Shown here piece after piece: positions 1 through 6,811 of a DNA stretch of 6,820 nucleotides; position 1 is the stretch's first letter; the number at the start of each line of letters is the position of its first letter. Below the pieces are notes generated by a model. The model was not told the origin of the DNA. It saw only the letters and a program-made list of their open reading frames with translations, and did no database searches. Both the position numbers and the translations under genes were made by a program. The stretch is from Dehalococcoidia bacterium. GTDB lineage: Bacteria > Chloroflexota > Dehalococcoidia > Dehalococcoidales > CSSed11-197. The stretch lies in assembly GCA_003563865.1 (NCBI GenBank), contig PWTP01000042.1, positions 1-6,820 of the forward strand, given 5' to 3'.

Positions 1-39
1 GCCGCTTCCAATACTGCCGGTTAATCCGATTATTTTCAT
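1..39 (-). CDS. coaE: Partial P-loop kinase, probably dephospho-CoA kinase (N-terminus only)
   Basis: The minus strand from 39 down to the window edge reads ATG and 12 more codons: MKIIGLTGSIGSG. This is the start of a Walker A loop (GxxGxG, with the K-S/T expected just beyond the edge) placed right at the N-terminus. That arrangement is typical of dephospho-CoA kinase (CoaE, GLTGGIGSGKS), which phosphorylates dephospho-CoA in the last step of coenzyme A synthesis. Only 13 residues are visible, so another small P-loop nucleotide kinase cannot be excluded. The gene is divergent from hrcA. The only Shine-Dalgarno-like bases upstream are an AGG about 13 bases before the ATG, which is weak and distant. 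Confidence 0.6.
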   Translation of the reverse strand, partial: MKIIGLTGSIGSG

Positions 40-59
40 GATTATTCAAATACCTGGAT

Positions 60-89
60 AGTCTATCTACGTTTACGGCTTCGAGTCAA
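60..89 (-). promoter_or_regulatory. Candidate promoter for the leftward P-loop kinase gene
   Basis: On the minus strand, TTGACT (89-84) matches the -35 consensus at 5 of 6 bases. TAGACT (65-60) matches the -10 consensus at 4 of 6, with an 18-base spacer. Transcription would begin near 53, leaving a leader of only about 14 bases before the ATG at 39. It is the best match I found for a leftward promoter, but it is supported by sequence resemblance only. Confidence 0.3.
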
Positions 90-115
90 GGGGCCGGTTG
101 TGCTTTCTGTCTCTC

Positions 116-144
116 TTGACAAGAAGATGGTAGAATGCTAAATT
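116..144 (+). promoter_or_regulatory. Housekeeping-type promoter of the hrcA-grpE-dnaK-dnaJ operon
   Basis: A perfect -35 box TTGACA (116-121) is followed after 17 bases by TAAATT (139-144), a 4 of 6 match to the -10 consensus. The expected start of transcription, near 151, lies inside the CIRCE inverted repeat (148-174). Bound HrcA would therefore block RNA polymerase, which is the classical layout for this regulon. A closer hexamer, TAGAAT at 131, is only 9 bases from the -35 box and cannot serve as its partner. Confidence 0.7.
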
Positions 145-147
145 TAG

Positions 148-174
148 TTAGCAATCTATGGCTTAGATTGCTAA
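148..174 (+). promoter_or_regulatory. CIRCE operator (variant), HrcA binding site
   Basis: The left arm TTAGCAATC (148-156) and right arm GATTGCTAA (166-174) are perfect 9-base inverted repeats separated by 9 bases, the exact geometry of CIRCE. The established consensus arms are TTAGCACTC and GAGTGCTAA. Here one base differs in each arm (C to A, G to T) at the same symmetric position, so the palindrome is kept. The site overlaps the predicted transcription start and ends 19 bases before the hrcA ATG. It is the only CIRCE-like element I found in the window, so the whole heat-shock operon is probably controlled from here. Confidence 0.92.
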
Positions 175-193
175 TTTGTTAGAGAACAGGTTA

Positions 194-1246
194 ATGTTAA
201 GATCAAGAACAGCACATGTGCTTAATTCGATTGTAAGCCAGTATATAAAAACCGCGTTGCCGGTTTCGTCTACGGCTGTTCTTTCAGAGATCGGTCTTAA
301 TGTTAGCTCAGCTACCATACGTAACGAAATGGCACTGTTAGAAGAAGAAGGTTATATTTCCCGCCCTCATCACGCCGCCGGAAGTGTACCTCTGGATAAG
401 GGGTATAGATATCATGTAGGTACTTTGGCAAAAATCAGGGTACCGGTGGTGGAACAGATGCTGATAAATCACCTTTTCCATCAAGTAGAAGACGAGATTG
501 AAGAATGGATGGAGCTGGCCGGTTCTTTTTTGGCCCAACAGGTGCGCAGTTTATCAATGGTAACCCGGCCGGCAGCACCCGCTACCAAATTTAAACACCT
601 GGAGCTGATATCATTGCAGCCAATGCTTGCACTTATAGTACTGGTCCTTGAAGGAGCACGTGTCAAGCAGCAGCTTTTTAATCTTGACCAGGCTATGACT
701 CAAGAAGAGCTGAGTGAAATTGCTGCCAACCTTAGCCGTTTATTTAAAGGCAAGAATAACAATCAGGTAGACCGGAAAGTCAAGAAACTGGCTTCAATCA
801 GTCAAAAAGTTGGGTTGGTTGTAAGCCGTTTGATGCAGGCCGAGGCCCGCCAGAGCAGGAACGAGTCATATATTGACGGGCTTCCTTATCTGCTCAGTCA
901 GCCCGAATTTAACCGGGGTGAAAAACTGAGCGCTATTCTTGACCTGGTTGAACAAAAGAAGTTACCCGGTTTGATGCGCCTGCCCGGCCTGTCTGACTAC
1001 CGGGTAAATGTGGTTATAGGCCAGGAAAATCAATCTGAAGATGTGCAGGATTTTAGCCTGGTACTGGCAAATTACGGAGTACCGGAAGAGTTTTCCGGGA
1101 CCATTGGTGTATTTGGGCCTACACGTATGCGATATGAAAGGGCAATAGCTCTGGTAGGATACCTTTCACTGGTTATGAGTAAAATGATGGCAGAACTTTA
1201 TGGCAGCGAGCTTACCGGCTTGAGTGGTAACGCCGATATCAACTAA
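194..1246 (+). CDS. hrcA: Heat-inducible transcription repressor HrcA
   Basis: HrcA is a dimeric repressor of class I heat-shock genes that binds CIRCE; in studied species its activity depends on the GroE chaperonin. This protein has 350 residues, usual for the family. An N-terminal winged helix is visible: the helix-turn-helix spans about residues 25-55 and includes SSATIRNEM, and the wing at 57-73 reads RPHHAAGSVPLDKGYRY. The C-terminal signature GTIGVFGPTRM (about 302-312) is followed by a conserved hydrophobic helix. The ATG at 194 was chosen because MLRSRTAHVLNSIVSQYI matches the usual HrcA N-terminus. The in-frame TTG at 176 sits 2 bases after CIRCE and its ribosome site would have to lie inside the operator. 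The Shine-Dalgarno (ACAGG, 185-189) is modest, which could keep repressor levels low. The gene is first in the operon, 27 bases before grpE, so it is very likely autorepressed. Confidence 0.97.
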   Translation: MLRSRTAHVLNSIVSQYIKTALPVSSTAVLSEIGLNVSSATIRNEMALLEEEGYISRPHHAAGSVPLDKGYRYHVGTLAKIRVPVVEQMLINHLFHQVEDEIEEWMELAGSFLAQQVRSLSMVTRPAAPATKFKHLELISLQPMLALIVLVLEGARVKQQLFNLDQAMTQEELSEIAANLSRLFKGKNNNQVDRKVKKLASISQKVGLVVSRLMQAEARQSRNESYIDGLPYLLSQPEFNRGEKLSAILDLVEQKKLPGLMRLPGLSDYRVNVVIGQENQSEDVQDFSLVLANYGVPEEFSGTIGVFGPTRMRYERAIALVGYLSLVMSKMMAELYGSELTGLSGNADIN

Positions 1247-1258
1247 ACAATAACCCTG

Positions 1259-1266
1259 AAGGGAGG
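1259..1266 (+). promoter_or_regulatory. Strong ribosome binding site that fixes the grpE TTG start
   Basis: AAGGGAGG ends 7 bases before the TTG at 1274. It is a near-ideal Shine-Dalgarno, and there is no ATG in frame nearby, so it supports initiation at TTG. Confidence 0.8.
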
Positions 1267-1273
1267 ATAATAG

Positions 1274-1843
1274 TTGATACAAGAAAACAACGAGAAAGAC
1301 ACAGAAAAAAATATTAAAAAACAGGCTCAAGAGCAGAATGATGCTGAAAGCTCAAACAAGTCAGCTTCGCTTGAAGAGCAGTTAAAGGCGGAGCAGGCCA
1401 AGGCTGAGGATTATTTTAACAAACTGCAAAGAACACATGCAGATTTTATTAACTATAAAAGGAGGGTGGAGCAGGAAAGATCGGGCTTTACCCAGCAAGC
1501 AGAGGGTAACCTGATGCTGACAATACTGCCTGTGATTGATGATCTGGAGAGGGCATTGGACGCTGTTCCGGAGGATATACAAGATCATTCATGGGTAGAT
1601 GGTATAAAGCATATTCATCGCAAACTAGTATCAGCCCTGGAAGCCCGTGGATTGAAGAGAATTGAAGCAATAGGTGCTGACTTTGATCCTAATTACCATG
1701 AATCAGCTGCTTTAACCCAGGGAGAAGAGGATAAAGTAGTTGATGAAATTAAACCTGGATATACCCTTTATGGCAAAGTGCTTCGACCTTGCACTGTACT
1801 GGTTGGGAGTGGAGATAAGGGAGGGTGTGGTAAAAAGGCTTAG
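1274..1843 (+). CDS. grpE: Nucleotide exchange factor GrpE
   Basis: GrpE is a cytoplasmic homodimer that releases ADP from DnaK, letting it rebind ATP and let go of its substrate. In some bacteria it also acts as a thermosensor. The protein has 189 residues, within the family range. The first 35 or so residues are a charged, poorly conserved tail rich in E, K, Q and N. A long coiled-coil helix follows (about 33-80, containing [20 protein letters not shown]), then the four-helix dimer region (about 81-125). The C-terminal beta domain that inserts into DnaK carries the GrpE signature FDPNYHESA (137-145) and [10 protein letters not shown] (169-178). The tail [10 protein letters not shown] contains a cysteine, which is uncommon but has no clear meaning. 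The TTG start is supported by the strong ribosome site at 1259-1266. A 50-base gap separates it from dnaK, with no promoter or terminator that I can recognise. Confidence 0.97.
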   Translation: MIQENNEKDTEKNIKKQAQEQNDAESSNKSASLEEQLKAEQAKAEDYFNKLQRTHADFINYKRRVEQERSGFTQQAEGNLMLTILPVIDDLERALDAVPEDIQDHSWVDGIKHIHRKLVSALEARGLKRIEAIGADFDPNYHESAALTQGEEDKVVDEIKPGYTLYGKVLRPCTVLVGSGDKGGCGKKA

Positions 1844-1893
1844 TCAGAACAGACATAAATAATTGCAGAAACATTTTTAGGAGGTATGAATAC

Positions 1894-3837
1894 ATGGCAA
1901 AAACTATTGGAATTGATCTAGGCACTACTTATTCCTGTATGGCGGTTATGGAAGCCGGTGAACCGGTTGTCATATCCAATGTAGAAGGCAACAGAACAAC
2001 ACCTTCGGTGGTAGCAGTATCAAAAAGTGGTGAACGCCTGGTAGGTCAGGTAGCCAAGCGCCAGGCAACTACCAATCCGGATAACACGATCTACTCAATC
2101 AAACGTTTCATGGGCCGTAAATGGACTGATCCGCCCGGACGTGAGTTACCGGTGTCGGAAGATGCCAAGCGCAAGTCCTACAAGGTGACCCAGGCTGACA
2201 ATGGCGACGTAAGGGTTGTCATGGGGGGCAAGGATTACAGCCCGCCGGAAGTATCAGCAATGATACTTCAAAAACTGAAATCGGATGCCGAGGCTTATCT
2301 GGGTGAAAAAATCACTGAAGCAGTGATAACAGTCCCGGCTTACTTTAATGATAGTCAGCGCCAGGCCACCAAAGATGCCGGTGAAATTGCCGGGCTAAAG
2401 GTTCTAAGGATTATCAATGAACCTACAGCTGCCTCGCTGGCTTATGGGTTGGACAAAAAAGGTGATGAAACAATTGCGGTTTATGATCTTGGTGGTGGCA
2501 CATTTGATATATCTATACTGGAAATTGGTGATGGCACATTCCAGGTAAAATCCACCGCTGGTGATACTCATTTGGGCGGTGATGATTTTGATCAGAGAAT
2601 TGTTGACTGGCTTATTGATGAATTCAAGAAAGACCAGGGTATAGATTTAAGCAAAGACCGTATGGCACTTCAGCGTCTGCGTGAGGCAGCTGAAAAAGCC
2701 AAATGCGAACTTTCCACCGTACAGCAGACAGAGGTAAATCTACCTTTTATAACCGCCGATGCCGCTGGGCCCAAACATCTCAGCCTGAACTTGAGTCGTT
2801 CCAAGTTGGAGCAAATGGTATCCGATTTGGTGGAAAAAACAATGGAGCCCTGTAAGCAGGCTATCAAGGATGCCGGTAAGACAAACGCCCAGATTGATGA
2901 AGTAATACTGGTAGGTGGTCAAACCCGTATGCCACTTGTGAAACAAAAGGTTACCGAATTCTTCGGAAAAGAACCACACAAGGGTGTGAATCCGGATGAG
3001 GTAGTAGCGGTTGGTGCCGCGATACAGGCAGGTGTACTTAAGGGTGACGTGAAAGATGTGCTGCTGCTGGATGTGACTCCACTTACTCTGGGTATAGAAA
3101 CCCTGGGAGGTGTGATGACCACTCTAATCCAGCGTAATACGACTATACCGACCTCTAAAAGTCAGGTGTTTTCAACCGCTTCGGATAACCAGCCAAGCGT
3201 AGAAATTCATGTTCTGCAAGGAGAACGGCCTATGGCAAATGACAACCGGACGCTTGGCCGGTTTATGCTGGATGGGATACTGCCTGCACCCCGGGGAGTG
3301 CCTCAAATTGAGGTTACCTTTGATATTGATGCCAACGGCATTTTAAATGTCAGTGCGGTTGATAAAGGTACCGGTAAGCAACAGAAAATAACCATTACAT
3401 CATCTTCAGGCCTTTCGAAAGAAGAAGTTGAAAAAATGAAGAAAGAAGCTGAATTGCACGCCGGTGAAGATGCTAAACGCAAGGAAGAAATTGAGACACG
3501 TAACATTGCCGATAATGCAGTCTACACTGCAGAAAAGACTTTGAAAGAGCAGAAAGAAAAAATGCCTGATGATCTGGCAAAAGAACTCGAAGGCAAAATT
3601 GCCGCCGTTAAAACAGCTCTTTCCGGCCAGGATGTTGATGCCATTAAGGCCGCCCAGCAGGAATTGTCGGAAGTTATGCAAAAGGTGGGCTCAGCAGTTT
3701 ACGAACAGCAGCAGCCCCCGGCAGGGGAAGCAGCCGGTGGCCAGGACACCGAGGGCCAGGCCGGCGATAGTGGAGAAGGGAGCGGAAGTGGCTCTCAGGA
3801 TGAAGGCACCGTTGAGGGTGAGTATCGCGAAGTATAA
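1894..3837 (+). CDS. dnaK: Molecular chaperone DnaK (Hsp70)
   Basis: DnaK is the ATP-driven Hsp70 chaperone that binds exposed hydrophobic segments of unfolded proteins, assisted by DnaJ and GrpE. At 647 residues it is full length. All three Hsp70 signatures are present: IDLGTTYS (7-14), [14 protein letters not shown] (196-209) and [17 protein letters not shown] (337-353). Residues matching catalytic positions of the E. coli enzyme are visible: Lys70, Glu176 in NEPTAA and Thr203 in GGGTFD. The interdomain linker VLLLDVTPL lies at 389-397, as in E. coli. The substrate-binding beta domain (about 398-507) and the helical lid (about 508-605) follow. The last 40 residues are a disordered Gly/Ser/Glu tail ending in EGEYREV. 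The start is fixed by AGGAGG (1879-1884), 9 bases before the ATG. An out-of-frame ATG at 1886 can be ignored. Confidence 0.99.
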   Translation: MAKTIGIDLGTTYSCMAVMEAGEPVVISNVEGNRTTPSVVAVSKSGERLVGQVAKRQATTNPDNTIYSIKRFMGRKWTDPPGRELPVSEDAKRKSYKVTQADNGDVRVVMGGKDYSPPEVSAMILQKLKSDAEAYLGEKITEAVITVPAYFNDSQRQATKDAGEIAGLKVLRIINEPTAASLAYGLDKKGDETIAVYDLGGGTFDISILEIGDGTFQVKSTAGDTHLGGDDFDQRIVDWLIDEFKKDQGIDLSKDRMALQRLREAAEKAKCELSTVQQTEVNLPFITADAAGPKHLSLNLSRSKLEQMVSDLVEKTMEPCKQAIKDAGKTNAQIDEVILVGGQTRMPLVKQKVTEFFGKEPHKGVNPDEVVAVGAAIQAGVLKGDVKDVLLLDVTPLTLGIETLGGVMTTLIQRNTTIPTSKSQVFSTASDNQPSVEIHVLQGERPMANDNRTLGRFMLDGILPAPRGVPQIEVTFDIDANGILNVSAVDKGTGKQQKITITSSSGLSKEEVEKMKKEAELHAGEDAKRKEEIETRNIADNAVYTAEKTLKEQKEKMPDDLAKELEGKIAAVKTALSGQDVDAIKAAQQELSEVMQKVGSAVYEQQQPPAGEAAGGQDTEGQAGDSGEGSGSGSQDEGTVEGEYREV

Positions 3838-3840
3838 TTC

Positions 3841-3870
3841 TTGAGATTGTTTGGCCATTTGAGTTAAAAT
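3841..3870 (+). promoter_or_regulatory. Candidate internal promoter for dnaJ
   Basis: TTGAGA (3841-3846) and TAAAAT (3865-3870) each match the -35 and -10 consensus at 5 of 6 bases and are 18 bases apart. The pair begins 4 bases after the dnaK stop codon. Transcription would start near 3877, giving dnaJ its own short leader that contains the hairpin at 3894-3925. There is no CIRCE nearby, so such transcription would escape HrcA. The region is AT-rich, where chance matches are easy. Confidence 0.45.
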
Positions 3871-3893
3871 GTACAGGCAAAGGTGAATTAATA

Positions 3894-3925
3894 AGTCCCT
3901 CTTGCGGTTATCCGTAAGAGGGACT
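3894..3925 (+). promoter_or_regulatory. Stable hairpin in the dnaK-dnaJ gap, overlapping a possible dnaJ ribosome site
   Basis: Arm 3894-3907 (AGTCCCTCTTGCGG) pairs with 3912-3925 (CCGTAAGAGGGACT) over 14 base pairs, with one G-U wobble and a TTAT loop. No U-run follows on either strand, so it does not look like an intrinsic terminator. The 3' arm contains GAGG (3918-3921), exactly 8 bases before the in-frame TTG at 3930, so folding would hide a potential dnaJ Shine-Dalgarno. It could limit DnaJ translation, or protect or separate the dnaK and dnaJ parts of the message. The structure is plain in the sequence; its role is inference. Confidence 0.75.
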
Positions 3926-3944
3926 AAAATTGAAAAGATGGATT

Positions 3945-5018
3945 ATGGCTGTAAGAAGAGACTATTACGAAATACTCGGTGTAGACCGGAATGCCGGGCC
4001 TGATGAAATAAAAAAGGCCTTCAGAAAGCTGGCAAAAGAGCATCATCCGGACCGAAATCACCAGGACGGCTCGGCTGAAAGGTTTAAAGAGGTCAATGAA
4101 GCATATGAAGTGCTTTCTGATGAAGGTAAGCGCGATGCATATGACCGGTTTGGCCATGCCGGGACTCAATCTCAGGATTTCGGAGGTTTTGGCGGGTTTG
4201 GTTTTAGTGGTTTTGGTGATATATTTGATGCTTTTTTCGGTGCTTCTGCAGACAGCGGACCTTCAGCCCGCCCCGGCTCGGATATTCAAACCAGGGTAAC
4301 ATTGAGTTTTGAAGAAGCCGCCCTTGGTTGTGAAAAAGAAATAACCGTTAACCGCATTGAACGGTGTGACCGCTGTCATGGTTCCCGCAGTGAACCAGGT
4401 TCGGAAAGTACCCGTTGTTCTGATTGCGACGGGCGGGGACGGGTCCAGCGGGTCCAACAGAGTTTGTTTGGTAAATTTGCCAATATAATTACATGCCCTT
4501 CATGTAACGGTGAGGGCCGCATTGTTAAAAACCCGTGCATTCAATGCCGGGGCAGTGGCAAAGAACAAAAAACACACTCTTTGAAGGTCAATATTCCGGC
4601 CGGCATTGATAACGGTAATGCCATTCGTTTGAGTGGTGAGGGCAATGTAGGTGACCGCGGAGCTCCGTCCGGGCATTTGTACATCACCGCCCAGGTAATG
4701 GAGCACCCGTATTTTTACCGTAACGGGTTCGATATAAACTATGAGCTGAAAATTAATTTTGCCCAGGCAGCTCTGGGGTGCGAAGCTATGGTGCCTACTT
4801 TGTTTGGTGAAGAAAAGTTAAAAATCCCAAGAGGTACACAGTCAGGCACCCAGTTTAAACTCAAGAACAAAGGTATCAAGCGCCTGCAGCGCAGTGGCCA
4901 GGGTGATCAGCTGGTGCACTTAACCGTGGTTACACCTGAGAAGCTAAATAAAGAGCAGAAAAGACTGTTTGAGGAGCTTGAAAAAAGCTTTAGCTCAGGA
5001 AAGAAAAAGAAGGCGTAA
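3945..5018 (+). CDS. dnaJ: Co-chaperone DnaJ (Hsp40, type I)
   Basis: DnaJ delivers unfolded proteins to DnaK and stimulates its ATPase. Counted from the ATG at 3945 it has 357 residues and full type I layout. The J domain (about 5-70) has the essential HPD at 34-36. A Gly/Phe-rich segment (about 79-100) contains [13 protein letters not shown]. The zinc-binding region (141-205) has four CxxCxGxG modules: [24 protein letters not shown] and CIQCRGSG. All eight cysteines are kept, but the first module ends in Arg instead of Gly. Two C-terminal beta domains and a helix follow, then a lysine-rich tail. Start choice: [13 protein letters not shown] fits the family N-terminus but has a poor ribosome site. 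A TTG at 3930 adds five residues (MKRWI) and has GAGG 8 bases upstream, so it is a serious alternative. The gene ends 3 bases from the convergent gpsA stop. Confidence 0.97.
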   Translation: MAVRRDYYEILGVDRNAGPDEIKKAFRKLAKEHHPDRNHQDGSAERFKEVNEAYEVLSDEGKRDAYDRFGHAGTQSQDFGGFGGFGFSGFGDIFDAFFGASADSGPSARPGSDIQTRVTLSFEEAALGCEKEITVNRIERCDRCHGSRSEPGSESTRCSDCDGRGRVQRVQQSLFGKFANIITCPSCNGEGRIVKNPCIQCRGSGKEQKTHSLKVNIPAGIDNGNAIRLSGEGNVGDRGAPSGHLYITAQVMEHPYFYRNGFDINYELKINFAQAALGCEAMVPTLFGEEKLKIPRGTQSGTQFKLKNKGIKRLQRSGQGDQLVHLTVVTPEKLNKEQKRLFEELEKSFSSGKKKKA

Positions 5019-5036
5019 GCCCTATCTCTTGCGCCC
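5001..5036 (-). terminator. Intrinsic terminator of plsY-gpsA, embedded in the dnaJ 3' end
   Basis: On the minus strand, GGGCGCAAG (5036-5028) pairs with CTTACGCCT (5019-5011) around an 8-base loop. There are eight pairs including one G-U, and a single C-A mismatch inside the stem. It is followed at once by TCTTTTTCTT (5010-5001). That U-rich tract is the complement of the AAG/AAA lysine codons of the DnaJ tail. The gpsA stop codon lies in the loop and the dnaJ stop codon in the stem. On the plus strand the mismatch becomes a U-G pair, so the dnaJ message can also form the hairpin. The bases after it (CGTTGCGTTTC) are not U-rich, so termination there is doubtful. Confidence 0.6.
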
Positions 5037-6086
5037 GTTGCGTTTCAAGAAAGAAAACAGATTCCAACGCCTTCCGGCCAGTTCGTGCCTTCCTTCAATG
5101 CCAAGTATCTCAGCAATTATCTGGTGGGGATTAGAGCCCTGGTAAAGTACGCTGTATAACCTTTCTGTGATGGGCATTTCAAGCCTTAATTGCCTGGCAA
5201 TATCATGCACTGCAGCGGTAGTGGTTACGCCTTCTGAAACTTCAGAGCCCAGTGCAGCCTTTATTTGCTCCATACTTTTGCCGGTACTTAACTCATAACC
5301 CACAAAATGGTTGCGGCTCAAGGGGCTGGCACAGGTTGCAATCAAATCCCCCAGGCCTGAAAGGCCGGATAGAGTCAACGGACTGGCTCCCATTGCCAGG
5401 CTGAGAGCGCTCATTTCAGTTAAGCCACGGGTAATGAATGCTGCTTTGGCATTATCACCGAATTTTAGTCCATCTATCATACCTGCTCCGATGGCGATGA
5501 TATTTTTTAATGTTCCGCCTAACTCTACTCCTATTACATCATGCTGTATAAAAACGCTAAAGTTGCGGGCAGTGAGTAGCTTCTGAGCTTTCCGGGCGAT
5601 GTCATCTCTTTCTGCTGCCAGCACAGAACATGCCGGCAATCCATTTAGAATTTCACGGTAAAGATTGGGGCCGGAAAGAACACATATACGGCTTATCAAA
5701 GCACGATCTATTTCTTCGCCGATTACTTGGCTCATGCGTTTATTGGTGCCCAGTTCAAGCCCTTTAGCAGCACTGATAACCAGCACAGGTTTCTTCAGAT
5801 GCTGTTTAACCGATTTGATGTTAGAGCGCATGGATTGAGATGGCACTGCCAGTATAAGCGCCTCAGCCTTGTCCAGGGCTTCTCCCGGGTTGGCGGTTAC
5901 TGATACACCGGCAGGGAAAGACATCCCCTGCATTTTAGAGCTGTCAAACTGGTTATTTTCAAACATCCGGACTTCTTCAATGGTACGGGCTATCAAAGAA
6001 ACGCTAATGCCTTTCAGTGCAAGAATGTATGCAAGGGTGAACCCCCAAGAGGTAGTTCCTAATATGGCTACTTTTTGCTCAAGCAT
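5022..6086 (-). CDS. gpsA: Glycerol-3-phosphate dehydrogenase, NAD(P)+ (GpsA)
   Basis: GpsA reduces dihydroxyacetone phosphate to sn-glycerol-3-phosphate, the backbone for phospholipids, in the cytoplasm. The protein has 354 residues, slightly over the usual 330-340. The N-terminal Rossmann fold has its dinucleotide loop at 10-15, GTTSWG, where most homologues read GxGxWG or GxGxxA. AVPSQSMR (80-87) and SAAKGLE (105-111, Lys108) follow. SGPN (138-141), the catalytic lysine region VELGGTLKN (187-195, Lys194), LSGLSGLGDLIATC (239-252) and SRN (257-259, substrate contacts) complete the C-terminal helical domain. The last 20 residues after HELAGRRW are basic and look like a small extension. The ATG start overlaps the end of plsY by 8 bases. 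Its own ribosome site (AAGG about 12 bases upstream) is weak, so translation is probably coupled to plsY. Confidence 0.97.
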   Translation of the reverse strand: MLEQKVAILGTTSWGFTLAYILALKGISVSLIARTIEEVRMFENNQFDSSKMQGMSFPAGVSVTANPGEALDKAEALILAVPSQSMRSNIKSVKQHLKKPVLVISAAKGLELGTNKRMSQVIGEEIDRALISRICVLSGPNLYREILNGLPACSVLAAERDDIARKAQKLLTARNFSVFIQHDVIGVELGGTLKNIIAIGAGMIDGLKFGDNAKAAFITRGLTEMSALSLAMGASPLTLSGLSGLGDLIATCASPLSRNHFVGYELSTGKSMEQIKAALGSEVSEGVTTTAAVHDIARQLRLEMPITERLYSVLYQGSNPHQIIAEILGIEGRHELAGRRWNLFSFLKRNGRKR

Positions 6087-6774
6087 TGTTTTGTTTGCCT
6101 TGCTCTACTTTTGTTTTGCCATCCAGCTTAACTCTGGTATTCAGCCGCCGTTCTTTTCCCTGAATCAACCGTTTTATGTTGTCTTTATGAATGATTGTAA
6201 TCAGCACTGTTCCTGCCAGGGCAAAAATAAGGTATTCGAATGGGTAACCATACAGAAGTGTAAGCGGAACCAGTATAACACAGGTTGCAGCCATGCCGGT
6301 GATAGAACCCAGGGAAGCATAGCCGGATAATAATGCAGTGGCAATAAATATTGCACCACCGGAGAGCCCGGCAACAGGACACATGGCTATTAGAGCACCA
6401 AAAAAGGTAGCTACACCACGGCCTCCTTTGAAATTGGCAAAAAGAGGCCAAATGTGGCCTATTACGGCTGCCAAACCTCCCACAGCCTGCCCGAAAAGGG
6501 CACCGAGTCCGGCATTTCCTACTGTAATAATGTCATTGCCTATAATCAGGTAGGCAAACAGGACGGCCAATGCCCCTTTGGATATATCCAGTAAAACCAC
6601 CAGTAGAAATGCTTTCCGGCCAAGCGCTCTTAATACATTAGTGCCACCGGTGCGTCCACTGCCGTAATGCCGTATGTCTATCTTGGCCAGCCATTTACTT
6701 ATCAGAAGGCCCCATGGAATGGAGCCTATCATGTAGCCGAGCATGCCTACCACAACCAATTTAAATATCAGCAA
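6079..6774 (-). CDS. plsY: Glycerol-3-phosphate acyltransferase PlsY
   Basis: PlsY is an integral membrane enzyme that moves an acyl group from acyl-phosphate (made by PlsX) to position 1 of glycerol-3-phosphate, giving lysophosphatidic acid. The 231-residue protein is hydrophobic with several membrane segments (for example about 4-28, 57-78, 123-150, 155-175 and 180-196). The three family motifs are recognisable: YGSGRTGGTNVLR (37-49), GHIWPLFANFKGGRG (106-120) and HKDNIKRL (196-203). The first differs from the common GSGNxGATN in several places. A charged 25-residue tail after the last motif makes it a little longer than usual. The TTG start is preceded directly by an in-frame TAG, so no longer start is possible. 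A GGGG sequence 8 bases upstream is a modest ribosome site. It is followed by gpsA with an 8-base overlap, so the enzyme and the supplier of its substrate are made together. Confidence 0.96.
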   Translation of the reverse strand: MLIFKLVVVGMLGYMIGSIPWGLLISKWLAKIDIRHYGSGRTGGTNVLRALGRKAFLLVVLLDISKGALAVLFAYLIIGNDIITVGNAGLGALFGQAVGGLAAVIGHIWPLFANFKGGRGVATFFGALIAMCPVAGLSGGAIFIATALLSGYASLGSITGMAATCVILVPLTLLYGYPFEYLIFALAGTVLITIIHKDNIKRLIQGKERRLNTRVKLDGKTKVEQGKQNNA

Positions 6775-6805
6775 CTACGAAACCCCGCGGTTTTTAAAAA
6801 TCATT

Positions 6806-6811
6806 TTTATA
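6806..6811 (-). promoter_or_regulatory. Candidate -10 box upstream of plsY
   Basis: The minus strand reads TATAAA at 6811-6806, a 5 of 6 match to the -10 consensus and about 32 bases before the TTG start. The matching -35 box would lie beyond the window edge, so the promoter cannot be confirmed. The surrounding 46 bases are AT-rich and contain no other feature that I can support. Confidence 0.3.

Noticed and set aside
176..193. TTG start giving HrcA six extra residues
   Set aside because: It lies 2 bases after the CIRCE right arm and would need a ribosome site within the operator. The ATG at 194 gives the normal family N-terminus.
3569..3844. 91-residue open frame overlapping the dnaK 3' end
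   Set aside because: It is an alternative frame of dnaK with no family resemblance. The dnaK frame carries the conserved lid and tail.
3894..3925. dnaK-dnaJ hairpin as an intrinsic terminator
   Set aside because: Neither strand has a U-run after the stem (AAAATTG on plus, TATTAATTC on minus), and dnaJ needs read-through unless its own promoter works.
3901..5035. Both hairpins flanking dnaJ share CTTGCG and CGTAAG arms
   Set aside because: The arms are in swapped order and the match is only 6 bases, with different loops and outer stems. Chance is sufficient without comparative data.
5311..6553. Several plus-strand open frames opposite gpsA and plsY
   Set aside because: They are antisense shadows of strongly conserved proteins and lack recognisable domains or good ribosome sites.
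6780..6795. AAACC-CCGC-GGTTT followed by T, a terminator-like sequence at the right edge
   Set aside because: The stem is only 5 pairs with a tight loop, no plus-strand gene ends before it, and it lies in the leader of plsY.
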